Shown: piece after piece, positions 62,660 through 64,000 of the stretch
Numbering within the stretch: the stretch's first letter is position 1
Layout of the letters: every line of letters starts with the position of its first letter
Source of the DNA: Carya illinoinensis
Lineage: Eukaryota > Streptophyta > Magnoliopsida > Fagales > Juglandaceae
DNA: 64,000 nucleotides
Direction: 5' to 3'
Assembly (NCBI RefSeq): GCF_018687715.1
Contig: NC_056766.1
Location: 39,961,433-40,025,432 of the forward strand
Notes under the pieces: model-generated
Told to the model about the DNA's origin: nothing
Seen by the model: the letters and a program-made list of their open reading frames with translations, nothing else
The model's database searches: none
Made by a program: the position numbers and the translations under genes

Positions 62660-64000
62660 TTGTGCATTCATTCATAGGTATAACACTACTTTTCATAGAG
62701 GTGGCTCATCCGAAAGATGTGGAGACACAAGGGGTAGCAGTTTCAAAAGGTGGCATAAGGGTTAATCATTTACTATTTGTAGATGATCATGCCATTTTTG
62801 GAAGGGCTAATCTTATTGAATGGTCGACGATTCAAGGGCTCTTAAATAAGTATAAGAAAGTCTCGGGTCAATATTTAAACAAGTTGAAAACCACAATTTT
62901 TTTAGCTCCAAGTAGCTGGTGTGTCAACTTGTGGTAGTTATGAAAGGTACTTGAGCTTACCATCTATGATGGATAGATCCAAGTATAACACTTTTAGGCA
63001 TCTAAATGAGAGGATTTGAATAAAACTTAGTAGCTGGAAGAACAAGTTTCTATCTCATGTAGGAAAAAAAATCTTGATAAATGCTATGACACAGGCAATA
63101 CCAACATTCCCTATGAATGCTTCCAAGTTACCAAGATGGTTGTGAAAAGAGATTAGCTCCATGATGTTGAGATTCTGGTGGGGCCATAAGCATAATGAGA
63201 ATAGAGTTTAGTGGAGGAGTTGCTCTAAGATGAGGGAATCGAAAAAGATGAGCGCTTAGGATTTAGTGACATTGAAAGTTTCAACAAAGCACTTGCAATA
63301 TAGTATTGAAGGATGTTGAACAATTGTCTCTCGCTGGTTGCAAAATAATGAAGGAGAAATATTTTAAGCATGGGAAGTTGTTAAATGCAAATCTGGGTAA
63401 TGGACCATCATTGATTTGGAGGAGTTTGTGTTCATCTCGAAACCTGGTTATAGAAGGATTGTTTTTTAGGGTTGAGAATGGTAACAACATTAAAATTTGG
63501 AAGGATAAATGGTTGCCCATACCCACTTTCTATTGAGTTCAATTCCTTGTTGAAAATCTAGACAGAGATATAAATGTGAATGAGCTTATTAAGTAAAGGA
63601 CTGATCGATGGAATGAAATTTTGATTAATAATACTTTTAGTAAAGAACAGGCTGAAATCATACATAACATTTATCTTAGTAGACTGGTTGCTGAGGACAA
63701 ATTGATATGGGTCCCTTTTAATAATGGGAAGTTCTCTGTCAAGAGTGCTTATCACCTAGAGCACACGAGTGAGACTGCTGAAAGGGAAGCTCTCAAATTT
63801 TTTGAAATAGAAGGTAGATGGTAGTTGATCTCGGATTTAAGGGTATAAGGTATGGTGAAGCATTTCAGATAGAAGGTTGGGCATGACTTACTTCCAACTA
63901 TATATAATTCTTTTAGGAAGAACATCACTGATAATAACATGTGTCTAGTATGTGAAAGAGAAATAGAATCTATTGTCCTTGCACTGTGGAGTTGTCCTGC
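62660..64000 (+). mobile_element. Decayed LINE ORF2 fragment, cut by the right edge
   Basis: Plus-strand fragments in order: a reverse transcriptase palm end (GIRVNHLLFVDDHAIFGRAN, with VDD where A/VDD is typical, then YKKVSGQYLNKLKTTIF), the post-RT region (SSWKNKFLSHVGKKILINAM and FWWGHKHN), LGNGPSLIWRSL, KIWKDKWLP, and a zf-RVT start (WVPFNNGKFSVKSAYHL, CLVCEREIESI). Stops and frameshifts are frequent, so it is dead. It continues past 64000. Its sequence is clearly diverged from the LINE at 52260. Confidence 0.85.

Overview
This is nuclear DNA of a woody eudicot. It has AT-rich spacers, GT-AG introns, plant-only gene families (SAUR, OSB, DUF1005, STAR1-type ABC protein) and many MITE and LINE remnants. 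The protein sequences and the LINE 3' ends suggest the order Fagales (walnut, pecan or oak group), but that placement is an inference. There is no prokaryotic, organellar or viral block, and I see no new multi-gene system. What stands out is gene architecture and transposon history.

Layout, left to right: (1) the 3' nine exons of an inositol 1,3,4-trisphosphate 5/6-kinase (ITPK), + strand, cut by the left edge, 154-4908. (2) The single-exon plastid ribosomal protein PSRP6/bL-type '50S protein 6', - strand, 6690-7028. (3) A 9.5-kb AT-rich spacer full of MITEs, 7029-16558, with a G-box-rich island near 14.4 kb. (4) A two-exon DUF1005 (ASG1-like) gene, + strand, 16559-18375. (5) A repeat-rich spacer, 18376-26905. 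(6) ERG28, three exons, + strand, 26906-29905. (7) An ABCI17/STAR1-type ABC ATPase, four exons, - strand, 31121-32816. (8) An organellar ssDNA-binding protein (OSB) with three PDF modules, nine exons, + strand, 36475-40115. (9) A 15-kb, 14-exon galacturonokinase gene, - strand, 41831-56757, whose intron 3 holds a nested LINE cluster and whose 3' UTR region holds a truncated LINE. (10) An intronless SAUR gene, + strand, 58501-58974. (11) A repeat spacer, then a decayed LINE that runs off the right edge from about 62660.

For every multi-exon gene I placed splice sites by hand from GT-AG borders and family conservation. The coding lengths close exactly in frame: 448, 129, 262, 459 and 429 residues for DUF1005, ERG28, ABCI17, OSB and galacturonokinase, and 284 residues for the visible part of ITPK. 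The genes are unrelated housekeeping and signalling functions: inositol phosphate metabolism, plastid translation, sterol synthesis, aluminium/cell-wall transport, organelle DNA maintenance, pectin sugar salvage and auxin response. They do not form a pathway cluster. The DUF1005-ERG28 neighbourhood matches the adjacent Arabidopsis loci At1g10020 and At1g10030 as I remember them, so it is probably conserved microsynteny.

Mobile DNA is abundant. One L1-type LINE family (tails of the form ACTTATAAAA or ACCTATAAAA) left insertions from about 1.4 kb down to a 13-bp stub, several with clear target-site duplications. MITEs with 9-bp target-site duplications (Mutator-type) occur at 7.8 kb and 12.5 kb. 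A second, foldback-type AT-rich MITE occurs three times.
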